A stretch of 64,000 nucleotides of DNA, from assembly GCF_020497125.1 (NCBI RefSeq), contig NC_059082.1, positions 25,876,965-25,940,964 on the forward strand, read 5' to 3'. Below are positions 22,191-34,499 of this stretch, in pieces (the first letter of the stretch is position 1; every line of letters begins with the position of its first letter). Made by a program: the position numbers and the translations under genes. The notes under the pieces were generated by a model. The model had not been told where the DNA came from. It was given only the letters and a program-made list of their open reading frames with translations, and made no database searches. Source of the stretch: Mauremys mutica (Eukaryota; Chordata; Testudines; Geoemydidae).

Positions 22191-24645
22191 TAGGCTCTAA
22201 AGTTTTGCATTGTTTTGTTTTTTGAGAACAGTTATCTACATTTGTAAGTTGCATTTTGACGATAGAGATTGCACTACAGTACTTGTATGAGGTAAACTGA
22301 AAAATACTTTTTTGTTTATCATTTTTACAGTGCAAATATTTGTAATGTAAAGTGTGCAGTGTACACTTTGTATTCTGTGTTGTACTTAAAATCACTATAT
22401 TTGAAAATGTAGAAAAAAATCCAAAAATATTTAATACATTTCTATTGGTAGTCTATTGTTTAACAGTGCGATTAATTGTTTTAATCGCGATTAATTTTTT
22501 TGAGTTAATCATGTGAGTTAACTGCAATTAATCAATAGCCCTAGTGCAAACCTTTTTCCTTCTCCTCCCGTCATCCCCAGGTCTTTTAAAAAAAAAATCA
22601 GTGCTATACAAATGATGTTGTTAGAATCCACTCCAGGTGTGATTTGAGCCATCACTACTTTGAACCCAGTATGAGTGAACATTTGGAAGAGGTTGGGGAT
22701 CTTCCTCTTAGATGTTGTTGGGGAGAAGCAGCAGCACCTCAATTCTAAAAACATACAACATAGTGCAGTGGTCCTGCATTTTAAAATATGATTGTGCTGA
22801 AGATACAGAGGACTTAAGTTGATGCAAAGATAGAGCTTGAGATAGTGTCTTGGTATATTTACACTCTGAGTTTTAAAACACTAAAACTCAGCTGGCAGAT
22901 GCTGTATTATAATTACAAAGTCAACTTCTCATGCCCACATCTCATAATCATAAAGAAAAGCAGGTTACCCAAAAATTAAAATGTAGGATGAATACCCCTT
23001 TAGCTGCTCCTCGCCTGACACTTCTCAGTACCATATAAAGCTGCCTCCTTTGTATAATCATGCAAAGGAAAAAGCTCAAATTATTCCTTTCATAATGTAG
23101 CAAAAAGATTCGGGGGGGGGGAGAGGCTGTAATCACAGTATTTAGTAATGAATTCCCAGAATTAAGTATGCAAAGCAAAAATACCTCACTCTGGGGGATG
23201 AGCAAAAGACAAGCTGAGCCAGCAAAACCTCAGGGATCGGACACCAACATCAGCAGGGTTCTGCTTCTAGAAGCCTATAACAGCATTTGTAGTCTTACCA
23301 CTTAGGGTACCAGTGCGGGAAACCAACCATCACAGTGGAGAGAGGGAGGTAGTCATTTAAAAATAACTCTATTGATTGGATGCTTTCAAGTAATTTAAAC
23401 GCCGAATAAACACAAAAACATTATGCCTCCCTTCCCATATTTATTCCTTCCCTCTCCCTCCCCCCCCGAAAAAAGTCTTTTTGTTTGGATTCTTCTAGAA
23501 CCTACTTACTGTGATATTTTCATCTTTCTTCCCCTTCCCTCCTCCCCCCACCCTTTCTTTGGAATAGAAATATCCACAATAGCATGTTCTGCTTGGGTTT
23601 ACATATTGAGTAGACAGCTGATGTAGTACTGAAAAAAGCTTTAGTTTAAAGAGAGGAGGAGGAATATATTGAGATCTCACTATTTCTCAGTGTTAATGTT
23701 AATTAAGGAGAATAGTAAAACTAAATATCTGTTATTTTGTTTATGATGTTGTAGCACTTTAGTATTTAGTACCCTAGGTAGCTTCTTTTTACTCCAGTGA
23801 GCTAGATTAGCCTGATTACACTGGCAGGGTGCAATTGATGGATGACTGTCATTATCTTCTCAAACCTGCGTGACACTTTAGGTATAGAAGATGATAATTA
23901 AATTTTCAAGAGACTACACTGAGATTATAAGATTTGGGTATTTTTTTAAAAAATGACTAATGTTTTGCAATCCATGCTTTTATTTCAAATTGAGCAAGAA
24001 AAACAATATTCAAGACTTCATGTAACACACTTTTTTTTTTTAGATGCTCTCGCCTGCTCCCAATAAATGTATATGGTCAAATGTATTGGTAATGACTTGA
24101 AACTGTACAGGTTAGCACAATACATTTAATGAAACCTTGTCTGAGACAAAACACTAGAGGATCATAATTAATGTCTCATTTTCTGCCCGTTGCTATTGAT
24201 TACTCATTCAAGGTCCCTTTGTTCTCAAAATGGAAACAACTGTATTTCACATCACTATCTAATGAGATTCTCAGGATAGGATTCTTTAACATGCTGATAA
24301 TTGCGAACATATCCCTAGAATTTAAATTTAAAAAATTTACATTATAATATAATTTCACAAAAGTCAGTGTTTTCCAAATTCAGAGTTTATTGTGGTCTGT
24401 TTGTATAAATTTGTCAAAAAATACCAGAAAACTGAATAGAGTTAAAAATACAACACTACATGTCTTAGTTGTTTACTTGGACTTGACTGTGATGAATGGC
24501 ATGTGACTCGGGTAAGTTGCCGTCTTGTCGCCAGAAGGTCTATAAAGTAATAGAATCTCCCAAGGAAATTACTTTATTGCATTTTTAACTTTATACGAGC
24601 TTTTTCAGTCAAAAAGAAGTGTACGTGTGCAACTTACCTAAAGAG

Positions 24646-24725
24646 GGCAAGCTTGAAAGCTTCTCTCTCTCACCAACAGAAATTGGGCTAATAAAGTATG
24701 TTACTTCTTCCTCCTTATGTCTCCT
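24646..24725 (+). mobile_element. Penelope-like 3' tail fragment (second tail type)
   Basis: The string 'agcttgaaagcttctctctc' followed by 'accaacagaaattgggctaa' and 'taaagtatgttac' matches the tail seen in the inverted repeat at 30284-30442 ('agcttgtctcgctcggaagttggtctaataaaagaatattac'). It is short and non-coding. Confidence 0.5.
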
Positions 24726-25859
24726 TGTTTAGTGGAGCTTGACTGTTCCCTTTATCACCACATTTTATTCAATTATACAGAGAAATACTAAGGTGAGTCA
24801 GAGTTAAGATTGCTTACTTAACACAAACTCACCAAAGCAATAAAATGAAAATTTAAAGCATCTAACAGCATATGACTTCGCTTCCTCCACCCGGAATCAA
24901 ACATCCTTCACAATGGCAGACAGCGTACCAAAAACTGAACTCTGCCCCAGTGAAAATTTCCCCCTCTCCCAGCATCACAAACATACCAAACTTCTCTTTA
25001 CGATTGGTTCTGCATGCTTCTGGAAATCATTCATTCATGCTTAGGAAAGTGGATGCTGAACCAGCAGCTCTTACTTCATAGAGGGTACTGGTCCCTGTAA
25101 ATCTTGTTCTCCATCAGTTAATCAAGGTGCATAAGGATTCAGTTAAAACAACATTAACACATTAATTTTCTTTTTGTTAATTAACAAAATAATTATATAA
25201 CCCCAAAAGTACCCACTGAATGCATATTACATTTTTTTTACTATCTACTTTGACTTTGTGGCTTTTCAGCTAGAAGGGCCTGAAAAGAGACACTCAAAAT
25301 ATGAACTATTTGGGGAGGGGGATTTTAATTGATTAAATTTCAGAAATGATTTGGCTAACTTTCTTGAAACTCCTCAGAAGATTCAAATAGTTGTGGATTG
25401 CATGCTGAAAATTTCAGTCATATTCTGTTTTTGGGTTTTTTTGGTATTGAATGTTGAACTCCTGTTTCATGTACAAACCAGAATACAACCTTAACTATGG
25501 TGTTGCAATGGCTTTGCCATAATGAAATATTTATAACAGGATAAACTCTGGCCTCCTTTTCATATAAGCAGCCCCTTAGCAGTTGGGTAATAGGTACAAT
25601 TGTGCAAGCTCATTGTATTTGAGGGCAGAATTTTGCCTCATGTAGCCAAGACTAGAAAATTAGATTGCTTAAGAACATATTAGCTAACATACTACAATAA
25701 AAGGAATACGGTTAGGCAATGGAGGTACATATTGCCGAGTGTCCATGATCACACTATATGACTTAGTTCCAGGAGTCTAAGAGCTCCATAGAATTAATAC
25801 TGATCTGGTTTAGCCATGTTAATTGCAGGCAACTGCATGAGTGCCACCAGTCCATGACT

Positions 25860-27780
25860 GGGCCAAGTGCCCTTCTGACCTCAATTCTGATCTTCAGAGA
25901 TTGATGTGCGGAGACTTTGTCGCTGAGGCGAGTAAGCCGGCAGTAGCCAGTGATGACTCTTGAAGCCAGTTCTCAATTATATGTGCCTAATATGGATAGT
26001 CAAAACATCTTGTATTCAGTAGTGGCTTATGACAACACATGCAAATGCCTCCAGCCTGCTGATGTCTTGTTTAAGCAACATAAGAGAATTGGCAGTATGC
26101 AGGTTCGATGAATCTGTACTTTTGTATATAGTTTCACATTCTTTTGGTTCCCGACCCTGTGCAGGTCCTTTAAAACTGAAGCTGCTAAATCAGTTTTCCT
26201 TAGGATATCTGGCTGGCTATGCCGATCTGATGATATTTTACAGCCTAGATAGAGGAAGTCTATAAACTTCCACAGTTTATCCAGAAGCACAGATGGCACA
26301 AAAATTGTGATACAAGACAACATTGTGGATTTTTGTGTTTGCCCAAGAAACCCTTAGCCCTAGGGCAGCTCCCTCATACTGGAAGCTCTCTAGTGCATCC
26401 TTGAGATCATTTGTGTCCTGACCAAACTAGTCAATGACATCCACTTAATCCAGGTCAGTAGAGAGGTTGAACTGACAGTTATACTGATATTAGCATGTAT
26501 GTATTCAAGGAGCCAATCCATTGCACAGCTGAACAGGGCTAGGGCCAGATCACATCACTTGTAGTGTTTTAGGCCAGAATGGCATCTACGGCTTCCAGGC
26601 TAATTCTACATCATCCAGGAAAGCACCAAATACATCAGGTTAGTTTTTCTTTGTGACAGCGTACTTGTGCTGGATTTTCACAGATGCGTTATGCCTTATG
26701 TAGCATAACATGCTCACTTTTATGTTGAAATTAGGGAGTAAGTGCCACTTCATCAACAAGGAGATGGGCTTCTGCACCTTGGTAAACCTGGTAGGACCTT
26801 AATATATTATGATTCAGGACCAATATACCTTCCTTGTCTGGCCATCACTGGATATCCAGGTTTCTTGATAGATTCAAAGCATCTGAATCAACTTCCAGTG
26901 ATGGTAATGTTGTGAGAAGTGCAAAAGGAGAGTAATCTTAGAGTTGTCATTTATTGTTCCAGAAAAAAATGGCCCAAGAATAGTTTGCAAGCCATTTCTG
27001 GGACAACTAGATGTGGTGGCCATATCTCTGAGTATAACAAGTTCATCATGCGGTGGAACAGATTGCATTACTGGTGCTAGCTGCGGATAGAATTAATCTT
27101 TCTTAACATGTTGCCCCCTTGGTGGGAGCATAGGCAACAATGATGGACAGCTTCCCATGCAGTGCCTCAACCTAGCATATAGCAGTCCATCAGAAATAGT
27201 GTGCTACGTTGTGAGTGTTTTATTAAGTGTTTGTAGGATGAATGCCATCCTGTTTATATGACTGATTCCTCCAGAGTACAATAGACTAGTGTCCTCCACA
27301 AATTGTTGACAGTTATTGTTGAGTTTCATTTCGGTTATTCTAGCAATTTGAATGTGATGTCTTTCCATTTCTGGGATTACGAAAAGATGATACCCAACTT
27401 TGTTTGGGGTTAGTACATTCCAGGTGGCAAATCTGGTGGATTTTCTCATCAGTCAAGAAAGTCATAGACATTATGGAGTTTGTCCTAAAGCATAGACCAG
27501 GTTTCGTAGGTAATGGGTAGGGCGGCAGTATATGCTGCACTGCTTTGGGTGTGGTCACCCCTGCACCTGCCAATGCAAACGTTGGTTCCATCTGGTTCTG
27601 GCTGATAGTATCCGATAAGGGCCCCTGCTAAGGGTGTTATGAGTGAAGACCAACACTGGACGCAGGGAAGAAGAGGAAAATACTCCACAAATGGCGTTGA
27701 AGTGAGATGAGCTATGACCTCAGATCGATGTGTTATGTGCGGAAGGGGGTTGGTGTCCCCAAACACAATCACCACTCTAC
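25860..27780 (-). mobile_element. Degenerate AP-endonuclease LINE (RTE-like?), antisense
   Basis: On the - strand 27449-27204 reads RKSTRFATWNVLTPNKVGYH, and later IARITEMKLNNN and SLLYSGGISH. This is the TWNV...E...LYSGG pattern of a LINE AP-endonuclease. 27068-26874 reads VPPHDELVILRDMATTS, then RNGLQTILGPFFSGTINDNS, the GD(F/M)NA...GP.GSGT.N.N block of the same domain. 26323-26027 reads FLYLGCKISSDRHSQPDI then YTKVQIHRTCILPILLC, the YLGS.ISSDG...V..VLP.LL region downstream of the RT. The central RT motifs are too eroded to name. Both boundaries and the clade are uncertain. Confidence 0.55.
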
Positions 27781-28386
27781 ATCTCCCCCTCTTTCAAGGA
27801 GATAAAGTGAATCAAGGGGCATCCAATGAAACATGGTTAGCTGATATATTTTAACTAAAATGTTTTTGAAACTAAGACAAACATAATAGTACCCTCAAAA
27901 ATGTATGTGGTGATCATGGTGAGCCCTTAGAGGAGAGCCTTGGGTCAGCGGCAACCAGCGAACCCATTTTTATACTAACATTTAAAGACGTTAGTTAAAA
28001 AATGTTAGCTAACAAATGTTTAAGCATTACCTGATTTCCTAGTCTAGAAATAACCCAAATCTTTGAGAGCCTTCGGAGAATATAATGCAGAGAAATTTTA
28101 AAACACTTGTTCACCCAGATTTTCATTTTCATAAATTATGCTTTGAAAAATCGAAGAACTGCTTACCGGAGTGTTCAAATTATTTATTTGCACTCTACCA
28201 AAAACATCTTTATAGAAAGCAGATGCTACTTCAGAATCAGATTCTGTCAACAGAATTTTGGAGGTCCATAGAAGTAAGAGAGAATGATCTTTTAAAAAAT
28301 AGTAGGGGTAACTTTTTCCTTTCTTCCTTCCCAAAACCTGTGAAAGAATCCAGTTTTAAAACTATTTGAAAATACATGTTTGCTTC

Positions 28387-28408
28387 AAAAACAAACAAAC
28401 AAACAAAA
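28387..28408. repeat. (AAAC)n microsatellite
   Basis: Five or so tandem 'aaac' units are present. Confidence 0.75.
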
Positions 28409-28590
28409 TATTTACTATTCACAAAATCATAATGGTTTAATTAGGCATAGAGTTAATTAGATTCAGTTAATATGCAAGTTGAAACTAATTAAATATATAT
28501 CTTGCAGTATATGTAAAAACTGTTATACAAATCTAACCTTTTGTATTCTGAAAGTAGACACATTACATGTTTGTGTGTCATTCTTTTCTG

Positions 28591-28621
28591 TATGTATGTA
28601 TGTATGTATGTATTTATTTAT
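28591..28621. repeat. (TATG)n/(TATT)n microsatellite
   Basis: Tandem 'tatg' units are followed by 'tatttatttatt'. Confidence 0.85.
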
Positions 28622-30283
28622 TCCCTGTGTGTGAAGAGGTGATTCTTCTTTATTTCATCCTTCTGTGGCATATTTTGCTGAATCACCCCTTCCCCTAGAA
28701 TGCTGTAGCACTTTTACCTCTTGGGGCAGGTCACGTTGATTCCACTGAGGCCATCATCAAAGCTGTTTCCTGGATTAAATTGAAGGGGGGGTGCAGAAAA
28801 GCAGTGCAGCTGAGTGTACTCTCCCTGCCTCCATAACCAGTCATTTTCCTCTTTGGAATTAGGGCTGTTCTGTCACTTGGTTGACTGAAATAAAAACCCT
28901 TTCTTTTTTCTGGTTAGTATCTACTACAAATCATTAGAAAAATTCCTTTATATTAATTGTCTTGTTTATTTACAATATGGGTATTTGTTTCATGTAATTC
29001 AGAGAGGCAGTTACTTAACATGATATCTGTTTATCTGTGATGACACTAATCCAGGCAGTGTTAGCCAGTGTTTCTGGAGGATAACTAGTCATTGATTATT
29101 CCTTAGTAATTGGATACATGTTTAGCAGATGAGGTTCTAGGTGACTGAGGACTTGAACATTCTGTATTAATGCTAAGAACTAAGCTATGTATCATCTCAG
29201 TAAACTGATGCCTGTGAAGAGACTAAAAGCAGTTAGCCCAGAGTAGCCTTGTACTGATAATACAAAGCTTCCTTGCTAGTCACTGTATCCTCAGAGGTAT
29301 TTGTGTATTCCTTTCTCCATCAGATGCCCTTAGGACAGGATCAATCCTAGTCTATATTGCTTCTCAATTGGTTCAGACAGGCAGAAAAGTCAATAAGATG
29401 AGCTAATGACATCTATTTTTATTTTACTGTGGCAGACAAAAAACTATGTTTAACCAGTTGTACTTACTATGCCTCACTCAGTTGCAGTAACATCAGAAGA
29501 ATATACTTGGAGAATAACTCTATAGCATAGATTTACAAATTAATCTGTGCTGCTATTAGATTTGTACACAATACACTGTATATTCTGAGACTTGCTGTAT
29601 GCAAGTTCTGTGATTATTCCATTGATTTCTGTGTCTGACTAGCTCTAGACTCCTAGTTGCTGTATCATGTCAGTACTGGAGCCACTGACTAACATTTCTG
29701 CTTCAATGTAAAATAAATGCAATAACAAACCAAAGGAGTGGATTCCTTTAGTTGTATTATAGCACAGTAATAATGAAGAGTTCTTGAATGTTTCAACACT
29801 TATTTCATGTCCTTGCAGAAATAATCAGGTTATGGTAAAATTTAGGAGGTAAGCAAAGGTGACAGGGGCGTGGTGTGTTTGACAACTCGAAAGATTGAGG
29901 GTTGTAGTTTTCATGAATGGAGGCTGACAGCTGAGAAGTAGGGGTTGGGAGGGATGTGGGCATCTGTCTTTGGGGAATTACTTGGCGGAAGTGAATTGGT
30001 AGAAGAGAGCATGTCTGCACTCATTGTCCTTTCCTTCCTTCAAGTGTTTTCTCCTAAGATATCAGATACTAAGTACCCACTTCTCCCTGTATAGGTAGAG
30101 ATTGTCCATGTGGATAATTTCCAGCAGCATCTCCTGTTGCTTGTGTGAAAGAGATGACCTTTTGAGGTTCCCCTTTTTAGGTACAGGGAAACCCCCAAAG
30201 GTGTCATGAAAGCTACTGTCATTACATAAGGTCAGTTGCTAGAATGCTCCAATCTCTCTCTGACTGCTCTTATGACAGACACT

Positions 30284-30495
30284 GTGGGTGAGGTAATATC
30301 TTTTGTTGGACCAACTTCTATAGGTGAGAGAAAGAAGCTTTTGACCTACGCAGAGTTTCCCAGACTTGAAGGAGAGCTCTACGTAGGTCAAAAGCTTGTC
30401 TCGCTCGGAAGTTGGTCTAATAAAAGAATATTACCTCACCCACTTTGTCTCACTAATATCCTGAAACCAACAAGGCTGCAACACCACTGCATGCT
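30284..30495 (+). mobile_element. Penelope-like tail in inverted (foldback) form
   Basis: The left arm at about 30284-30355 reads 'gtgggtgaggtaatatcttt' onward to 'gcttttgacctacgcagag'. The right arm at about 30377-30443 is its inverted copy, 'ctctacgtaggtcaaaagctt' onward to 'attacctcacccac'. The tail 'ctaatatcctgaaaccaaca' with 'aggctgcaacaccac' follows. This resembles a turtle PLE 3' end, and the head-to-head arrangement parallels that at 63530-63871. No target duplication was identified. Confidence 0.6.
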
Positions 30496-31084
30496 CTTAT
30501 GAGTGACATCTTGAGACAGCTGAATACTGACTGGAATCTTTCCCCTGCTATATCGGCCAATCTGAGATGTTTTTGCAAAGCAGGAGGGTAGTTTCTTCCA
30601 AAGCCACATATTCCTGGGCTGCAGGCAAATTCTGCGCTCCTTTGAGCAACCTTAAAATAGGCACACTACTTATTGCTGACTGGTTTTCATTTGTTCCTTT
30701 AAATGATGTTAGGTGGGAAGCACTGAGTTGTATACCTAAACTAAGTTCTCTGTATGATGGTCACCCCTAAAAACTTGCCAAATAGTTTAAGTAGCAGCTT
30801 TGATAATTCAGTAGCACTGCAGAACAATGAGGTATATTTATGTATTTTTTAAAGGCAAACTGTACAGGTTTTTGAAGAGGACCTGGGAAAGGAAAGAAAA
30901 TTGCTTCATTCCCTTTTTGTGCTTTGTCTACTTTGCTTTTCCTGGAAGATTCTCTAGACAGACTAGAGAGCTAGTAAGATTATGGCATCATAGATATCAA
31001 GAATGTGAAATCTGATTCAGTGGATTAGCTGTTTTAATTCAGGATGCTTTAAAACTTTTTGCGTTTTGCTAATACCTATTTAAC

Positions 31085-31806
31085 TATTTTTAAAAAGGGG
31101 ATAGAAAATAAGACTGAGAATATATTATTGCCCTTATATAAATCCGTGGTACGCCCACATCTCAAATACTGTGTACAGATGTGGTCTCCTCACCTCAAAA
31201 AAGATATTCTAGCACTAGAAAAGGTTCAGAAAAGGGCAACTAAAATGATTAGGGGTTTAGAGAGGGTCCCATACGAGGAAAGATTAAAGAGGCTAGGACT
31301 CTTCAGATTGGAAAAGAGAAGACTAAGGGGGGACATGATAGAGGTATATAAAATCATGAGTGATGTTGAGAAAGTGGATAAGGAAAAGTTATTTACTTAT
31401 TCCCATAATACAAGAACTAGGGGTCACCAAATGAAGTTAATAGGCAGCAGGTTTAAAACAAATAAAAGGAAGTTCTTCTTCACGCAGCGCACAGTCAACT
31501 TGTGGAACTCCTTGCCTGAGGAGGTTGTGAAGGCTAGGACTATAACAATGTTTAAAAGGGGACTGGATAAATTCATGGTGGCTAAGTCCATAAATGGCTA
31601 TTAGCCAGGATGGGTAAGAATGGTGTCCCTAGCCTCTGTTCGTCAGAGGATGGAGATGGATGGCAGGAGAGAGATCACTTGATCATTGCCTGTTAGGTTC
31701 ACTCCCTCTGGGGCACCTGGCATTGGCCACTGTCGGTAGACAAATACTGGGCTAGATGGACCTTTGGTCTGACCCGGTACGGCCGTTCTTATGTTCTTAT
31801 GTTCTA
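31085..31806 (+). mobile_element. CR1 LINE 3' fragment, relatively young
   Basis: This is a CR1 subfamily distinct from that at 18838. It runs from 'ggatagaaaataagactgag' to the 3' octamer tail 'ttcttatgttcttatg'. An open frame of 181 codons (31059-31604) spans the preserved RT C-terminus, including [20 protein letters not shown], then [20 protein letters not shown] and [13 protein letters not shown]. The uninterrupted frame suggests a recent insertion. It is 5'-truncated, and the frame's first few residues are flanking sequence. Confidence 0.9.
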
Positions 31807-32200
31807 ACTCAAATGCCCTGTACACTGCTGGAAAAGAAGATATGTAAGAAACATCTAGCATCTCTGCATCCTCCAACTAAAACAGGGAAATTCAGACTTG
31901 TTATTCCTGAAGTTAATAAGGTTAAAACAAAGCACAGACTTGCCTCCCCTTGTCCCTTTTTATTTTTAAAGTCAAGTTTTCAGGCTTGCTTTATTCATCA
32001 TAAAGAAGCAAAAATGATGGTACGCGGCAGCTGAGGGCGAGGGGTTGTAAAGGTGGTATGGTATCGAGCCTTGTATCAGCACAAAGTAACACAGAGTTGT
32101 TCCTTACACTATGCGATCCCTGGGCCACATTTTATTCTGACAGCTTTTCAGCACCAGAGTTATGCAGAACAAATGGAGAGGGGCTGAGGAACTAGGGATG

Positions 32201-32393
32201 GGGAGGGGTAGCTCAGTGGTTTGAGCATTGGCCTCCTAAACCCAGGGTTGTGATTTCAATCTTTGAAGGGACCATTTAGGGACATAGGGCAAAAATCTGT
32301 TGGATGATTTAATTGGGGATTGGTCCTGCTTTAAGCAGGGGGTTGGACTAGATGATCTCCGAAGGTCCCTTCCAACCCTGATATTCTATGATT
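32201..32393 (+). repeat. Cry-type tRNA-derived SINE
   Basis: The head 'ggggtagctcagtggtttg' plus 'agcattggcc' is tRNA-like. The Pol III A box (tagctcagtgg) is at 32209-32219 and a degenerate B box (tgatttcaatc) near 32251. The 3' half (ttggtcctgctttaagcagg ... ccaaccctgatattctatga) matches the CR1 3' tail at 20160-20248, as expected if CR1 machinery mobilises it. This tRNA-derived family is characteristic of cryptodiran turtles. It is not a functional tRNA gene. Confidence 0.88.
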
Positions 32394-34499
32394 AGTCCTG
32401 TTGAGAGCCTATCAGTGACCTTGAGTAATCAGCATCCTCTCAGAAGTTGCAGTAGTCAAGATGGAAAAGATGAAGGTGTGGATGATAGTGTCAACAACAT
32501 GAACAGAAAGAAAAGGACAGATCTTGGACATTTTTAAGAGGAGGAGATAGCAAGATTTGGATGTGGGACCCTTGAATCTGTGGACTAGTGAGAGGGAAGA
32601 ATTGAAGAGAGAACGCACAGGTTACAGGCCTGAGTGACGTAGAGGGTTGTGGTGTGACATAAAAAAAGCTACATATAGAGGGAGATTAGAGAGTGCTTAG
32701 TAGAAAAGGAGTTACATTTATCAGTGCCAGGACTGAATTAAGTGCTGTACTTGTCATGGCTGCAGCTTGAGGACAAAGGTGGCTGCAACTTGTGTGCCCA
32801 GGGGCCATTCTGGCTGCTGGAAATCACAAGAGAACAACAGTGCTGTAGCTACACCGCTTTTCTCCTAGTTATGATGGGATGCAAAGTAAGGTGACATAGA
32901 CCCATTGTATTGGCATGAAATGACCATCAGCAGTTTCAGTGGAGTGGTGAGCGTGGAAGCCAGATTGGCTAGGGTCAAGAAAGGAATTAGAGGAAAGGAA
33001 TTCACGGCAGCTGTGCAGCATCTAGCGCACCTTTTGGTGAGATACAAATAGTAAGCCACTTGGTTTTCACATCACTAAATTTGACTTGAAGATAATTTTG
33101 AATGGTAAGGCCATCTGTATATTGAATTATATATTGTTTACGTCATATGATTTGGAGGGTTACTAAAAATCAAAGCTAACTTTTAGCCCTTGTAAAATAC
33201 TCTGCTGCTTGGGAAACTCTGTTTGAAGGTGCATTTTTTTAAAAATGTTTAATAATAAATTATTTTCAACATTTCCTGTCACTTATTGTCCTGCAACTCA
33301 ATTATCAGGTATTGTTAGCACAGTTTAAGCCTAGGCTAACAATATTAACTTGTCCTAATACCCAGCAGCATGCTTTTAGCAGCTCTTCTTTGTATCTGTG
33401 TAATTATCTTGGAGGTTGATTTTATCACAAATTAGATTCGTATAATAAAAGCAAGGCTATAAAACATAAAATAAATTGGTTGGATCTGCACCAGGTTTCA
33501 GGTGGTGATCGAGCATGAAGAAAAAGAGATCAAAGAACTTACATAAGAGATGCTAGTTGGCTCAGAGTTGCCATTAAGGTATATTACTGTAGATGCCAAA
33601 TTGTTATGTAAGAAATGGCTCATGCAGTGTGGACTGTTAATGTATGAGGGAAAGCTGTGGGAGGTATTCAGTGTTACTGTTATAGAGAAAGGGGCTTCTT
33701 TTGTTCAGTAGCCATATATTTACTGTATAGAGAGCACTCTGAGTTTCACTGTGAGTTTTGGGTTTGTTTCAACCTGTAACTGCAGAGCTAAGCATGTTTT
33801 CCACCTTCAATGGCAAAGGCCCTCCTCAGCGACCAAATCTCAGCCCAAGATTTGGGTTGGTGATGAAACCCAAAATCAGGCAGGAGCAACATTAAAATGA
33901 CGTTTTAAACAATGAGACTCACTCTCTCTATACATGTGTAAATACAGAATTGCTTACAACATTGTCACCATTATTGAATATTCCACACATTACATGTAAT
34001 CAGGTTATACTTTGTCTTTTGAGTTTTAGATTGCTCTTCAGGATAATTTCTCTGTGTTTATGAATTCACCAGTGTGTGCATACTAAATCTGAATAATGTA
34101 TCCTAATCTCAAACTATAAATATGGTATCTTTTAACAGTTGAATCCATTTTTATATTATATTACAAATTAAGCAAATCAATATCATTTTGTTTACAGCAT
34201 GGTATGATGTATTAGTAGGTAGACCTTTTAAGTGGAATAAAGTGCTTTTCCCAGAGTCACAGCAAAATTTATTTTGGTCTTTAAAATTGGGCTGTAAGTC
34301 TCTCTGATATTGCAAAAGTACATTCTCTGAATAATAATAATAAAAAATATCAACATTTCTTTAAACTTTAAGACCTTGATTAAAATTTGAATAACTGGCT
34401 AAAGCTGTCACAAGCAGCTACCATAATTAATAATTCATTTACAACATAATTTGAAGCTTAGTAATTTCAATAATTTGCTTTTCATTGTTTATTTTACAG

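Larger units (their letters stand above)
20940..22543. mobile_element. Palindromic hAT element: two inverted 3' ends around a transposase fragment
   Basis: The ends read TAGGGCTGTCAAGCGATTAA and, inverted, TAGGGCTATTGATTAATTG. Arms of roughly 575-585 bp (20941-21514 and 21961-22542) are imperfect inverted copies. Each arm encodes, pointing outward toward its own terminus, the same hAT C-terminal dimerization region. The middle (21515-21960) carries an additional upstream transposase stretch on the - strand. Candidate 8-bp target duplications, gttcaaag (20932-20939) and gtgcaaac (22544-22551), match at 6 of 8 positions. Both ends therefore derive from the transposon 3' end, unlike an ordinary hAT. 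Confidence 0.75.
1..34499 (+). other. TCF12: Intron of TCF12 upstream of exon 34500 (repeat-rich)
   Basis: Nothing here reads as a TCF12 exon, and the acceptor at 34499 closes this interval, so it is taken as intron; the upstream donor lies outside the window. The transposons in it are listed separately. The gaps between them (145-4787, 5664-5928, 6206-6711, 11335-12550, 16119-18837, 20249-20939, 22552-24645, 24726-25859, 27781-30283, 32394-34499) are AT-rich unique-looking DNA with no gene recognised. A small old repeat with hallmark 'agtcagtggaactt' and 'cttttgaaaattttac' lies near 1830-1925. A 9-bp tandem repeat (aaatctaga) lies near 2644-2670. Confidence 0.8.

Noticed and set aside
28591..28621. 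CRISPR-like or regulatory tandem array
   Set aside because: It is a plain tetranucleotide microsatellite in vertebrate intronic DNA.
31059..31604. Independent host protein of 181 residues
   Set aside because: The sequence is the CR1 reverse transcriptase C-terminus with the CR1 3' tail downstream.
32201..32275. tRNA gene (A and B boxes present)
   Set aside because: No complete cloverleaf or acceptor stem, and it is followed by a CR1-like tail; it is the head of a SINE.
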